Part shown: positions 10,102 to 20,874 of the stretch, in pieces
Numbering within the stretch: position 1 is the first letter of the stretch
How the letters are laid out: each line of letters starts with the position of its first letter
Source of the DNA: Favolaschia claudopus
Lineage: Eukaryota > Basidiomycota > Agaricomycetes > Agaricales > Mycenaceae
Reading direction: 5' to 3'
Length of the DNA stretch: 64,000 nt
Assembly: GCA_037176885.1 (NCBI GenBank)
Contig: JAWWNJ010000013.1
Location: forward strand, 2,480,001 to 2,544,000
Notes under the pieces: model-generated
Told to the model about the DNA's origin: nothing
Seen by the model: only the letters and a program-made list of their open reading frames with translations
The model's database searches: none
Made by a program: the position numbers and the translations under genes

Positions 10102-12631
10102 TCAACGAGATAGCTCGGTTGCACTCGCCCGTTCAAAGATTGCCTCGATCTCCGTCCGCACCCGTGCCACCTCGGTTGACTCCAGGGAGCTCAAAGTCGA
10201 AATCACCCGGCTGAGTGCGTCCGGTATCTCAGTGTTCACCCTCCGCAACTGAATGACAATGTTCCGCGTAAAGGCTCCGCCCTCCTTTATATGCACGAAA
10301 TCCAGACTCATGCGGCCAGAGCTCTTGAATACGCGCCGCTTGACATTCTGCCAGTAATCGGCATCTACCTGGGATATCTGCGCCGGGAAATCATACAATC
10401 TGAATGTGGGCGGGACGGTGCGATAGTCCCAAGATCCCGCTGAAATAGTATCGGCATTGGCTGCTGCGCGCATGATTTTAGCGTATTGGGGGGCAAATCG
10501 TACGCGCACGACGACGTGATCTTGCTGCAGCAGGAAGCGCATGAATGCGTACTCTTCCCGAGTGAAGGTAGAATCGAGTGCTGTGAATGAATTAAAGACG
10601 GTTCAAGAAGACCGTAATTCAAACCAAGAAACGCAAACACACCGCTACGAATACGGGCATACCAGATGCAGGCCGTCCGATGACCTTCACGCCAATCCGC
10701 TAGCTGGCAGGAACGACAACAGTAAACCACACTCCTACAACCAGAGCAGCGCTTTAATTGAGTCTTTTCGAGTATAGTTTCGCACTTGTATAAACTCAGT
10801 ATCTGGTAGAAAGAGAAATCACGCAGCAACTCACCTCGACATTATCGCATGCAGTAAGGGGTGATGAACGTTGCCAGGAACGGAAGAGATTCAAAACGCT
10901 TGTTCGCCAGCGCAATGTATCTACAAAGCGAGTCCACACAGCGTACACAGCGGGGTGCGAAAAATTCGCGGAACTGAGAGGGTATATTACCTCGGCATGG
11001 CTGCTTTCCAGGACGGCAAGAAGACGACAATAAACTGAATATGGCCCCAGCATCTCCCCAAGCAAAAAGTGCAAGATGCAATGGACATCATCTGAAGGGT
11101 GCCATCGAGCGCAACAGAGAATGACGTGCATCAGGCCATGCTGTACAGCGGTTTGTATCGCTTCTGGGCTCGCAAGCTGAAAGATGCGACACAGAATCAT
11201 CAACGAGTTTTTGATGAGGTTCCGAAGATTCTGGGTCAAGTAAGAGAATGCACTGAGGGTGTGCACAGAAACTGATAGTGTCTTGACGAATTCGAAGGCA
11301 TGGAGCGCAGGAGTTACGAGTCCTGGAGCTCCGTGCGCAAAATTATCCATGCGAATGTGGTCGATGGCTATAACAATGTCTATCACGATCTCGAGGAGCC
11401 ATATGTTCTCCATTCGAACTGTCGGGTGATCATCGGCGAGAGGGACGGCAAATTCGCACTGCACCATGATGAATCGGGCCAAATCCCCAATGTTGTCGTC
11501 CACCCCGTCCAGAATTTCTTGCTGGCTGAAATTTCCATGAACGAGGAAGTTGCGGACCATGTGAAGCGAATCGCTACACGTCGTAAAAAGTACATCGGTG
11601 AAAGATACCCATGCACTGACGGCCAATGCGGTGAGGCCCGGAGATGAGAGCATTATGGCTCGGTTAGGCTGATGCTTCGAGAGATACCAACAGAATCGTA
11701 GCAATGAGAGACTCATTTCTCTGTCCTCTGCCAGGTCCAACACCTCGCGCAAAAAATCGCCATAGGTCCAAAAGAAACGGGCCCAAGCCCAGATACGTGG
11801 CCAGAGATCCACACCCGCTTCAACAGGGGGTAAGGAGATATATAAAACAATCAAGCACCACTGGGCCGTGGCTATCGAAGCCACGGTACCCTCCGCAAAA
11901 TAACCGTCCAGCTGCTCTTCTGTGGGAACTCGCGACGCGTCGATGAAGTGATAGAAGACCGGGAGGAAGTCTACGAGACTCCTCTTCGGAGTATTTTCCA
12001 GCATTTCCGAAAACTCTGACCAGTTATCCGGAAGGCCCCCGGGGCGCGAAGGGGGCTGCATAACGCGAACGGCTACCCGCTGGCAAATTTTTATTCACGC
12101 ACTGAGTGGCACTTCACGAAGTAAGGAAGAGGAAGTTAGGGCTTTAACCCGTCCGTCCCGTCCGTCGTCCGTCACAAAACGGCCGTCAGATCGTGACGGC
12201 AAGGATAGTGCCGTCCGTCAGGCACCTCTCCAAAGCTCGAGACGGACGGCTGCCGTCCGTCCGTCCCGTCCGTTTCGACGGCTGCCGGACACGAAAACTG
12301 CACCTTTTGCGCCTAAACCACATGAAGATCCTCAAAATCAGTTGATTCCTTATGTTAAGATCAACAAGAAACATGTTGGTTACCTCGGCACGGCACCCAG
12401 CAACAAATTCATAAAAGTTGGATCGACATCCCCGTCAGACGGCACAGTCCCGTCAGCCGCCGTCCGTCGGATGAGCATCCTCAAGCTCAAGACGGACGGC
12501 GTCCGTCCGTCCGTCCCGTCCGTCTGTCCGTCACTCCGACGGACGGGTTCAAGCCCTAGAGGAAGTGAGACACATACACGAGCAGTAAAAGGAAGAAGGT
12601 TGAGTTTGCTAGGTTCCAGATCTGGATGCAT
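10102..12631 (-). CDS. MYND-type zinc finger protein (left-arm copy)
   Basis: Four exons join in phase. Exon 1 is 12578-12631 (18 codons). Exon 2 runs from 12055 to about 10843 and is a long helical, Trp-rich region. Exon 3, about 10792-10635, encodes the MYND finger, with a Cys-rich CSGCRSVVYCCRSCQ core followed by DWREGH and a final Cys. Exon 4 starts near 10575 and ends at the stop at 10102. About 640 residues. MYND fingers bind proline-rich partner peptides; this long N-terminal type is common and uncharacterised in mushrooms. Exon 1 is confirmed by the paralogue at 62970, whose first 18 codons and intron edge align. Intron 1 is swollen to 522 nt by a MITE, against 81 nt in the paralogue. 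The intron between exons 2 and 3 could end at either of two AGs. Confidence 0.8.
12137..12558. mobile_element. hAT-type non-autonomous element (MITE), 422 bp
   Basis: The element starts TAGGGCTTTAACCCGTCCGT and ends with the near-exact inverse (ACGGACGGGTTCAAGCCCTA). It is bracketed by a perfect 8 bp direct repeat, GAGGAAGT, at 12129-12136 and 12559-12566. Eight-base target duplications with TAGGG/CAGGG-like tips are the mark of the hAT superfamily. The interior is mostly CCGTCCGT-rich subterminal repeat and encodes nothing. It sits in intron 1 of the MYND gene and is absent from the paralogous intron at 63024-63104. Confidence 0.9.
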
Positions 12632-13400
12632 GTCGTGTCAAGGGAGAGAATAGCGCAGAGGGAGGTGAGCGTTGAAGACAAAGGGAATTGTTGATCTGAT
12701 TTGGATCTGATCCGTTGGACAATTTGATTGTTCCGCCGCGTTCAGTCAGCCCTCCTTCAACTTGTCGATTTGAGCGTACGGCCGTGTAACTAGAGATAAT
12801 CAGTAGCTTCCTCGATTCCAGTCATAGATTACATCAAAATAAGATTCTGAGCGTGCACGGCGTCTACGGTTTCAATGGCTCGAGGTTGAAAGTTATCGAG
12901 TTCAACCGGGAATTCGGTAGTTCAACGTAGCACTTTGTGGATGTAGGAGGCGCAATTCGGGGCGCATTTCAACGGCTCAGTATCGTAGAATAGATAGCAC
13001 ATCTTTGTTTCTAAATTCACTAGAGATGGTCGGCGAATTCATCGAACGCAGTTCAACGCAACTGGAAGTCTTATTAGTCGAAAAAGATGTTTGTATGGGC
13101 TAAGAATCAAGACGGGCATTTAGGGTGGAGGGGAGAACAACGTTTTCATGTCATGTTTAAGAACCTGCGATAACTCAATAACTTCCCAAATTGACTTGAC
13201 CGACCGGCGCGTTGGGTGCAAAATCGAGAAAAATCAGTGTAGATTTCAATAAGAGATTATTGATTGCAAGGGATTCAAACATTTCTAGCACGCATATGAA
13301 TTGGCCTCGTGTATCCTCTGGGACAGTAAAACTTTCACGGCCGTTAAATTAAGAATATCCACTTTCCTACGGCCGAAAGGTTCCGATCAATTACCAAGCA
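12632..13400. other. Upstream region of the MYND gene, no gene seen
   Basis: The first 90 bases or so, read on the - strand, still align with the leader of the paralogue at 62870-62969, including a CTATTCTCTCCCTT-like block before the ATG. Beyond that I see no conserved segment or convincing frame. Confidence 0.45.
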
Positions 13401-15420
13401 TCACAAAACACGACAACGGGACACACCTCCACGAATGGTCTTCCTTCCTGAAGCTGGGGATAAGATAGCGGCGTGAGAAAATCCAGCGGCCAGGCGTTGG
13501 CGAGAAGAGCTGAAGATAGGAGAAACCGCATGCACGCGCAGCGCTGGAGCGGGCTGGAAAGACCTTGGGCATTCAGGTCGTCGATGATGCAGAATGAGAG
13601 TAGGGTTGAGTTGCGGAGGCGGGGGCGTACGCGGAGCGTTACGCGAGCATAGATAGAGCACTGATACTCAAGATCAGGCTGCACAAGCTGCGTGCAAGAC
13701 CAGGTCCCCAGGACAGATTGCAGAGACGTCGAGCGAAGGGGAGGCGACGGGAGGGAGGCGGTAGGGCATCGTGCTCGTGGGCGGAAGGTGATTGTTGCTC
13801 AACGGTTCCCGATGTTAAAGGGGAGACAGGAAACCGGTGCCTGTACGATACAGCGCGTTCTGCCGCCAATCCGGCATCGTCACTCGCAGACCATCCATTC
13901 GTCCCCCGCCTACCCCGCGGGTGCTGTGGGGTCAGCAGGAGAGGCGAGCGGGCATCCACTCCCGAAGGTCCAACGAGGTAGCGACGGAACGATGGCTTTG
14001 CGAAGGAGGATCGAGTGCCAGACCGCCTCCAACGCAAACGCATGGAAGAAGGCCACGAGAAGATAACCCGAGTCCAGGAAGCTTCGTCTGCATCGTCACT
14101 CCATCCGCCCGACGCGCATCAGCACATCCGCACCCCCTTCCTCGTCCTGTGCTCGACCCTTCATCCACCACTCCCACTGCTACCGTCGCATACTATCAGG
14201 CAATGCGTTTGCGCCACAAATCCACTTCGTCGTCATCTCCCCAGCTCCCGATGAATCCCACCACCATCGCCCGTCAGGGAAACACATGCACGGGCAATGA
14301 GCAGAGCTGCGTCGCCTGCTCCTTCGACAAGGGGCACTAGTGGCTCGACCTCGAGAAGATACGCGCGCCGACCCCGATACGCACATTCCAGCCCCGAGTC
14401 ATCCTCCCCGTCTTGCCGCCCTCGTCATCCACCGCCGCCGCCACTACCACCACTTCCTTCCTTTCCTCCGCACCCTCTACCTCCTCGTAGCGTGCCCCTG
14501 ACACCCGACATCATGGTCGAGCAAAAACGACAACGAGGGCGGTGATGATGGCGACGTAGCGTAGGCAAACCATGGATACCACGCGGGGGGTGGACGGCCT
14601 CCGTGGGCGAAGGCGTCGTAGGGAACCCACGAGACAATGCGAGCCTCTTCACGTTTCGCTTGCTCCGCATCTCACGCGTTCCCGCCGTATCTTGCGCTAC
14701 CCTGACTACCCTCCTACATCGCGATGAACGCCAGCACCATCGTCCTGCAAGAAACGACGAGCACGAGGAAGTAGGCGGCACGATGGCGAGCGTGGCGCGA
14801 GGAAGAGGGCGGCGACGGGGTGTCGAGAAGGGCAGCATCCGTCCGGTACGAGGAGGAAGGCGGTGACGGGGTGGATGAAGCACCTTCGAAACGCGGTCTC
14901 TAGTGAAGACGAGGATGTCTCGTGCTAGGATTGCCGCAGGGGTACAGTGTATGAGGGGCGCGGCGCGTCGTGGGGCCAGAACACGTGGGTTATGCAATGG
15001 GCTAGCGGAGAGGAGGGAAAAGTGGTACGGGGAATGGAAACCATCCGCAGCGTTCAACGCCATTGGTTGCGCCTGAAGCGTCATGAGCTTTATAGCATGT
15101 CGAGATCTTCATGCTAGATGCGGATGGACGACGGTGACGAGAACAGGCAAGCACTGTCCGGGGAAGCTAGCGATCGCTGGAGGTGCTCGCGACGATGGTG
15201 GAGGGAAATCGCTGCAAGTGGAGGTGAAAGCAAGGTGGAGCTTGATAAAGAAATAGTATCGGTGCTTCGACACATAAATCGAGGATAGCAGGATACGCAC
15301 TGCGGCTGTATGTACTCCACCAGACGTTCGGCGTCCCGCTACGCTGTCCAGGACACAATATGCATCTTGAGCGAATGGTCGCTTCGCTGAACGAGATAGC
15401 AAATAGTGCAGGGGCATAAA
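13400..15420 (-). pseudogene. GC-rich decayed gene block (left-arm copy)
   Basis: Read on the - strand this block aligns in patches with 59.1-62.6 kb on the + strand, at matching distances from the two MYND genes. Matching patches include GTTATCT...TTTGCGTTGGAGG (around 14050 here, 62410 there), an ATGATGTCGGG(T/C)GTCA patch (around 14510 here, 61140 there) and a GCGAA(G/A)CGA...GTGTCGTGGAC-like patch (around 15390 here, 59160 there). Open stretches change frame often and no single protein can be read through, so decay or many unrecognised introns are likely. No family recognised; it could also be read on the other strand. Confidence 0.4.
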
Positions 15421-15787
15421 ATTTGCCCTAGATTAGGTATTCCTGCCGGGCGAACGAGAAATAGTTGAGTCATATTGAAGTACTAGAAGAGTGCGTGCAT
15501 AACTACCTGCCCCGCCTCATACCATATATTCAGGCAAAAAAGACCTATCGTGCGCCCGAGTGAGGAAGAGGCCGGATTCTGAGGGACTCATATCAATGAC
15601 GAGCTGATCGTCTATGCACAGCCTTTACCTCGAGCGTCCCCGCCTACGTATTCTATTGTACGAGTTAGAACTAAGAAGCTGGAGGTGAAGGCTACACACA
15701 GTACTTAGCCCGGCTTGGGTCCCGCGTCGTTGCGTCGTCGATGTCCATGTTGCCAGCGTCTGCCTCCACGAGCCGGTTTATCCAGAG

Positions 15788-17865
15788 TGTTGAAGTGCGA
15801 CTCGCTCAGAGTGACATGGCGGTAGGAAACAAGCTGCAGAACTCATGTATCAGACGTACAAACGATGTCTAAATACTAATTGATCCGTGTAACCGTATCC
15901 GCTTATCCGGAACTCAACACTCCCCCTCGCGCAAAGGACCATTGCGTCCTTTCGCGACGAATAAACTATATGCCAGAGCAACCCGATCCTGCAAAAATCG
16001 AATTACCCACCAATTCGGCCCTGCGAAAACCAAACCGCTGGCTCAAATCCATCCGCGCGACACGCCCATATCCTCCAAAAATGCGCATCAAGGGAAAAGA
16101 AATCCTCCGCGTTCCACCATCGAAAACCAGGACCACCAAGCGTCCTCCAAGACCACCTGTACGCATTCGACAAGCCTGTAATCGGCCCGGACGCCCGCCG
16201 TTGTCTTCGCCTTTGGAAACGACTCGAGAAAAGATTGAAATATACCGCCGCCTCGAGACCTGGTTTGCCGCTGTTGTCGCTCCCCCTGATCCGTACGTCT
16301 CTCCGCACCATCTATTCCTCCTTCTATTCTTATGTTGAGTTCCGGATACGCGGATACGGTTACGCGGATCATTTAGTATTTAGACCTTGTTTGTACGTCT
16401 GATACAGGAGTTCTGCAGCTTGTTTCCTACCGCCATGTCTACTTGAGCGAGTCGCACTTCAACAGATTCGCATAGTCAGATATCTTGCTTGTGTGCCCAT
16501 TCGTTCTCGGCTACACTCTCGCTCTCTCTACTGGCTGGTGCTGCGACGAAGAACTCACTGCCAAAATACCCCTATATTTGGCTCGACGCCGTTTCACTCA
16601 TTCTTGGGCTCATTTCCACTCGTTATTATCGTCTTCAACAACTCATATACACCTTTCCTATCTCGCCTTTCTCTCCCACCCATCGTTGGCGCCGCGATTC
16701 ATGCCGGCATCCCAGAATTTTCGCGAGGGGGAGTATAGGGATAAGAATAGAAGAAGGAATAGACGGTGCGGAGAGAGGTACGGATCAGGGGGAGCGAGAG
16801 ATGAAGAGGATGGAATGGCAGAGATAGGCAGGAGGGGGGGGGCAGGAATGCGCGCAAAGACGTACCCGGACTTTCAAGTGGGCCGTGGTCGTCAGGGGCG
16901 CTGCAATGGAGTCCGTGATTTCGCGGGTTGGGCCGCACTCGGACACGAAGGCCGGCCGGGGGACATAGGTATAGGCTGGGACCGAAGGCTCGTCGATGGC
17001 GTACGGGTTAGGGTGTCAACAACAGCAGCAAACCGGGTCTCGAGGCGGCGGTATTTTTCAATTCATTCTCGGGTCGTTTCCAAAGGCGAAGACAACGGCG
17101 GGCGTCCAGGCCGATTACAGGCTTGTCGAATGCGTACAGGTGGTCTTGGAGGACGCTTGGTGGTCCTGGTTTTCGATGGTGGAACGCGGAGGATTTCTTT
17201 TCTCATGATGCGCAGTTTTTGGAGGATGCGGTCGTCGTCGCGCGGATGGATTTGCGCCAGCGGTTTGGTCTTCGCAGGGCCGAATTGGTCGGTGATTCGA
17301 TTTTCGCAGGATCGGGTTGCTTTGGTATATGGTTTATTTGTCGCGAAAGGACGCAATGGTCCTTTGCGCGAGGGGGAGTGTTGAGTTCCGGATACGCGGA
17401 TACGGCTACACGGATCAATTAGTATTTAGACAGTGTTTGTACGTCTGATACAGGGGTTCTGCAGCTTGTTTCTTACCGCCATGTCTACTTGAGCGAGTCG
17501 CACTTCAACACGATGTGGGTGGGAAAGAAAGGCGAGATAGGAAAGGTGTATATGAGTTGTTGAAGACGATAATAACGAGTGGAAATGAGCCCGAGAATGC
17601 GTGAAACGGCGTCGAGCCAATTATAGGGGTATTTTGGCAGGGAGTTCTTTGTCGCAGCACCAGCCAGTAGATAGAGCGAGGGCGTAGCCGGAAGCGAATG
17701 GGCAAACAAGCAAGATATCTGACTATGCGAATCTGTTGAAGTGCGACTCGCTCAAGTAGACATGGCGGTAAGAAACAAGCTGCAGAACCCCTGTCTCAGA
17801 CGTACAAACACTGTCTAAATACTAAATGATCCGCGTAACCGTATCCGCGTATCCGGAACTCAACA
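15788..17865 (-). mobile_element. Composite miniature LTR (TRIM-like) retroelement, outer unit
   Basis: Two outward 132 bp repeats, at 15788-15919 and 17734-17865, form the LTRs of an element read on the - strand. Each starts TGTTGAGTTCCGG and ends CGCACTTCAACA. A 5 bp duplication, CAGAG, flanks the whole unit (15783-15787 and 17866-17870), as expected for LTR integration. A purine tract (GCGAGGGGGAG) sits just inside the 3' LTR. The interior carries no recognisable gag or pol, so the element is non-autonomous. A second element of the same family in opposite orientation occupies its middle. The outer interior lacks two segments that the inner copy keeps, of about 55 and 210 bp. Confidence 0.85.
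16333..17510 (+). mobile_element. Inner TRIM-like LTR element, opposite orientation
   Basis: LTRs at 16333-16464 and 17379-17510 are 132 bp each and of the same family as the outer pair. The 3' LTR is preceded by GCGCGAGGGGGAG, a good polypurine tract. The interior, about 914 bp, has long open frames on both strands but no retroviral motif, and parts match the outer element's interior in reverse. The flanks (TCTTA and CGATG) do not form a target duplication, so the nested state arose by insertion with deletion or by recombination between two elements. Confidence 0.75.
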
Positions 17866-17879
17866 CAGAGATGTAAGCC

Positions 17880-18090
17880 TTCAACGTCGCTGTAGGTCTT
17901 GTCGGCGTCGTCCATGTCGTTGACAGACAAAGGCTGGAGGTTGTTGATGGCGGTCACGGTAGTCACAGATCAGTCACTCGTGACGTCCGGCAGTTGTGAT
18001 TGCCGGCGCCACCTGCATGACACTCGATGAATTCCGCCGCATCAGTGACATCCGAATCGGGTAATTTGATGGGGGCAATCCTTCTTGATC
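17880..18090 (+). repeat. Dispersed repeat family, copy 1
   Basis: Shares with 33.0-33.2 kb the order CTGTAG, GTCGGCGTCGTC, AAAGGCTG, TTGTTGATGGCGG, then GTCACAGATCAGTCACTCGT and a CCGGCA..TTGCCG palindrome. It abuts the right end of the TRIM-like element. No coding potential seen. Confidence 0.7.
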
Positions 18091-18699
18091 TGCGGTGATG
18101 GTTGGAGGCTGTTGGAGAAGAGCAGAGGAGAGGGTGACCAGAGTGCCGATTGGTATAGAGGTTTGAACATACGAAAAGGTGGGTGAGACGTCCCGAAGTT
18201 GCGAGTTCAATTCTTTATGTTTTCATGTTTTTTTTTTGCTCCTTGTACTATAACTCTGCCGACGCATGATTAGGTGGTTAGAGTTCAATACGTTCATCCA
18301 GGCTGTTTTCTCGTTCACAGCTGCGTTTGAAGGCTGCTCAGGTCATATTAAATGGCCTCCACTAGAAAGCACCTCAAGGTTTCAACCAAAGATTCATGCT
18401 CAATAGAAAATATTCCGGCTTGCGGAAAACAGCAATGCTGAAAGTTCTCTGAGACTAGGCCTGAGTACATAAATCCCTCATCAAAGCTAGTTAACCGACA
18501 CCCCGGAAATTCGTCACGAATATTGAAATCTTATAGGAAGTCACCTGAAAAATTGATCAACAGATTTCAAGAGACCATAAATCCTCCACAGATGTGTTCT
18601 TGGCCCCGTGAAATTTACTAGGACCCTTGACGTTCTCGAGCTAACTTATTCGGCCGGTACATAAATCGAGAAAACGCAGCTTGGTGTGTGCTGAATTAT

Positions 18700-18800
18700 G
18701 TCAACACCGCCCCCATCAAATTCCCCGATTCGGATGTCACTGATGCGGCGGAAGTTTGGGAAGTCCTGCATGATGCATCCCAACCACCACCGATTTCCTC
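18700..18800 (-). repeat. Inverted partner of the repeat at 18.0 kb
   Basis: On the - strand this repeats the 18025-18085 sequence, including TCCGCCGCATCAGTGACATC and a following AATTTGATGGGGGC. The two form inverted ends about 800 bp apart, which could be the termini of one degenerate element. I could not define a target duplication. Confidence 0.55.
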
Positions 18801-19800
18801 GAATTCCGCAAGATCTTCGCGGTCGACGGCTTCGACGGGCCAATATTCGACAAAGGCGATGTCTCTGTCTTTTCTCATCATAATCTCTATCTTCACTCGT
18901 CGATGTGCGTTACGCTTGAAGCATGCTACGCCCCAGTGGGCCAGCTGGCCAGCATACAATCGGATACATTCGCCATTATGATCAACTTGGGAGTCAAAAA
19001 AGCGCCATGAATCAAGATACAACCCCGTTTGAGTTGCGAGTACATTCTCGATCGAGGGACTTGGTTTTTCATTAATAAATTGAAGCACACGACAAGCTGT
19101 TTACAGCTGTTTGCAAAGTTAATGGCACTTCTTGTTTTTTGATGTAAAGAAAGCATTTTGAACATACCGTCTTGAACCGCTCATATCTCCCTCAATTCTC
19201 GTCCAATTCACTCAGTCAGTTGAATGCTTGTTTTGAAGCGATTAGGCGGCGCTTCCACACCCTCGGCACACGGCCGGCCGGGATTGCCGAAGATTGATTG
19301 CATCATGCCGAGTATACACAGCCTGATTGGAAAGTGGTTCGCTCCGTTCTCACTCAGTTTTGAACATATTCCAGTGCTATAAAGAGATTGTATGACGAGA
19401 CTGGAGGTCAGAACCGATCTGCAATCTCACCTTTTGAAAATACATGAATCAAACAGCTCGGCACTGAGAATGATGCTATGGTATGTAATTTCATTTTTAC
19501 GAGAGTGATTGGTCCTTGCCATGCATTTTGAAATTGCAGAACTCATTGCCTATGTTCTGCCTTCCATAATCACCCAGGTTGACGTGATTCTGACAAGAAA
19601 TGAGTAAGTTGTGTCAGTTTCAGTCTTCATATCAACGCCGATCAGTTGAAATCAAGGATCGCGAAATTCTGGGGTTAGAGGGCAACTTAGATATGGGATG
19701 AAAGCCCCGTCGATGCGCTTCAATTCGAGCCTACAAACATGTGAATCGGGCAGGAATTGAGTGTGAAACAGGCAAAGTAAGTTCGGGCATTGAAGTTGTT
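18801..19800. other. No gene recognised
   Basis: Only short frames without family resemblance. The last part is the promoter of the BTB gene. Confidence 0.4.
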
Positions 19801-19802
19801 CT

Positions 19803-19815
19803 TTATTTATAAAAT
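19803..19815 (+). promoter_or_regulatory. TATA-like box of the BTB gene
   Basis: TTTATTTATAAAA lies about 52-64 bases before the ATG at 19867, a usual spacing for a short fungal leader. Confidence 0.4.
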
Positions 19816-19866
19816 CATCGGAAGTGCCATTAGCTTTGCAAACAGCTGTAAATAAAGCCCACCAAC

Positions 19867-20874
19867 ATGCGATTGCCACGAGGACTGGCGCTTGTCTTCT
19901 CCCACTTGGATCCTATGAGCCCGCCCTCAGCCCCATTCAACAGCCCCGCCAACTCTGACACCATTCTGCGCTCTTGCGATGGCATCAATTTCCACGTCCA
20001 TTCTGCCGTCCTGTCGCTCGCCTCGCCGTTCTTCAACACCATGTTCACTCTGCCGGTCGAGGATCACGATAAAGGAGGGGCTGCCGTTGACAAAGGCCTC
20101 CCGGTTGTCGAGGTTTCCGAGTCGAGCGAACTGCTTGACCGATTCCTACGAGTCTGGTATCCTGGAGCGGAGATGTTGGTGGAGTTTAGCGGGTTTGAGG
20201 AGCTTCAGCAGATCATCGAGCTAACCCTCTCCAAATACGACATCCAGTCGGTTGCTCCTCTGCTGCGGCACGGTCTACGACATCATCTTCAAGAAAAGAG
20301 TGTCACCGCCTTTGCTATTGCCTGCAAGTATGACTGGGCAGATATTGCTCGGGCGGCAGCAAAGGAGACGCTGAAGCACCATATTTCCTTCCTTTACCTG
20401 GACGAACGTTTGGCGAAGCAAATGCAGGGTATATCCGTGGCTCAGCTCCTGGCCCTGCTTCGTTATCATGCGCAGTGCAGTCGAAATGCGTCTGAAGTTT
20501 CAGCGGCAACGCTGCTGGTCACAGACGAAGCTATCCCGTCGTATTTTTGTGGGCAGTGTTACACTGAGGGACGACGTCGACACTCGTCGTGCACGCGAGC
20601 TGCAATTTCTCGCTATCTCGAGGAGGTCGCACCCATCCTGAAGGATTCACCGGGTATTGATATCCGTGACCTTATTTATCTATCCAAGGCTCATGAAGAA
20701 CTTGCGTTATGTGACGCTTGTCGGCGCGACGGTTTGCGATTGTTAGGGACGTTCATCAAGGATGCATACCTTCCAGCAATTCATCAAGCCATCGACAAGG
20801 TCTGTCTGCGTCGTCTTTGCATTTTGATTTCTTCCTCGTTCTCAAGATTCATCCAGGTTCAACTCGAAATCTGA
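19867..20874 (+). CDS. BTB/POZ domain protein
   Basis: 335 codons if read straight through. The BTB domain spans about residues 28-100: DTILRSCDGINFHVH, then AVLSLASPFFNTMF and a LPVVEVSE...LLDRFLRVWYP block. This is the typical mushroom BTB layout, used for dimerisation and often as a Cullin-3 adaptor, with substrates unknown. A Cys-rich patch near residues 225-240 (YFCGQCYTEG...HSSC) could bind a metal. A probable 57 nt intron (20801-20857) is a multiple of three, so splicing and read-through end at the same stop. A second in-frame Met at 19915 fits the family start better; the first was kept because the TATA-like box suits it. Confidence 0.8.
   Translation: MRLPRGLALVFSHLDPMSPPSAPFNSPANSDTILRSCDGINFHVHSAVLSLASPFFNTMFTLPVEDHDKGGAAVDKGLPVVEVSESSELLDRFLRVWYPGAEMLVEFSGFEELQQIIELTLSKYDIQSVAPLLRHGLRHHLQEKSVTAFAIACKYDWADIARAAAKETLKHHISFLYLDERLAKQMQGISVAQLLALLRYHAQCSRNASEVSAATLLVTDEAIPSYFCGQCYTEGRRRHSSCTRAAISRYLEEVAPILKDSPGIDIRDLIYLSKAHEELALCDACRRDGLRLLGTFIKDAYLPAIHQAIDKVCLRRLCILISSSFSRFIQVQLEI

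Noticed and set aside
16485..17384. 299-codon open frame in the TRIM-like element
   Set aside because: Lies across the LTR edge and interior, has no gag/pol motif, and matching frames exist on the opposite strand; GC-rich chance openness is more likely.
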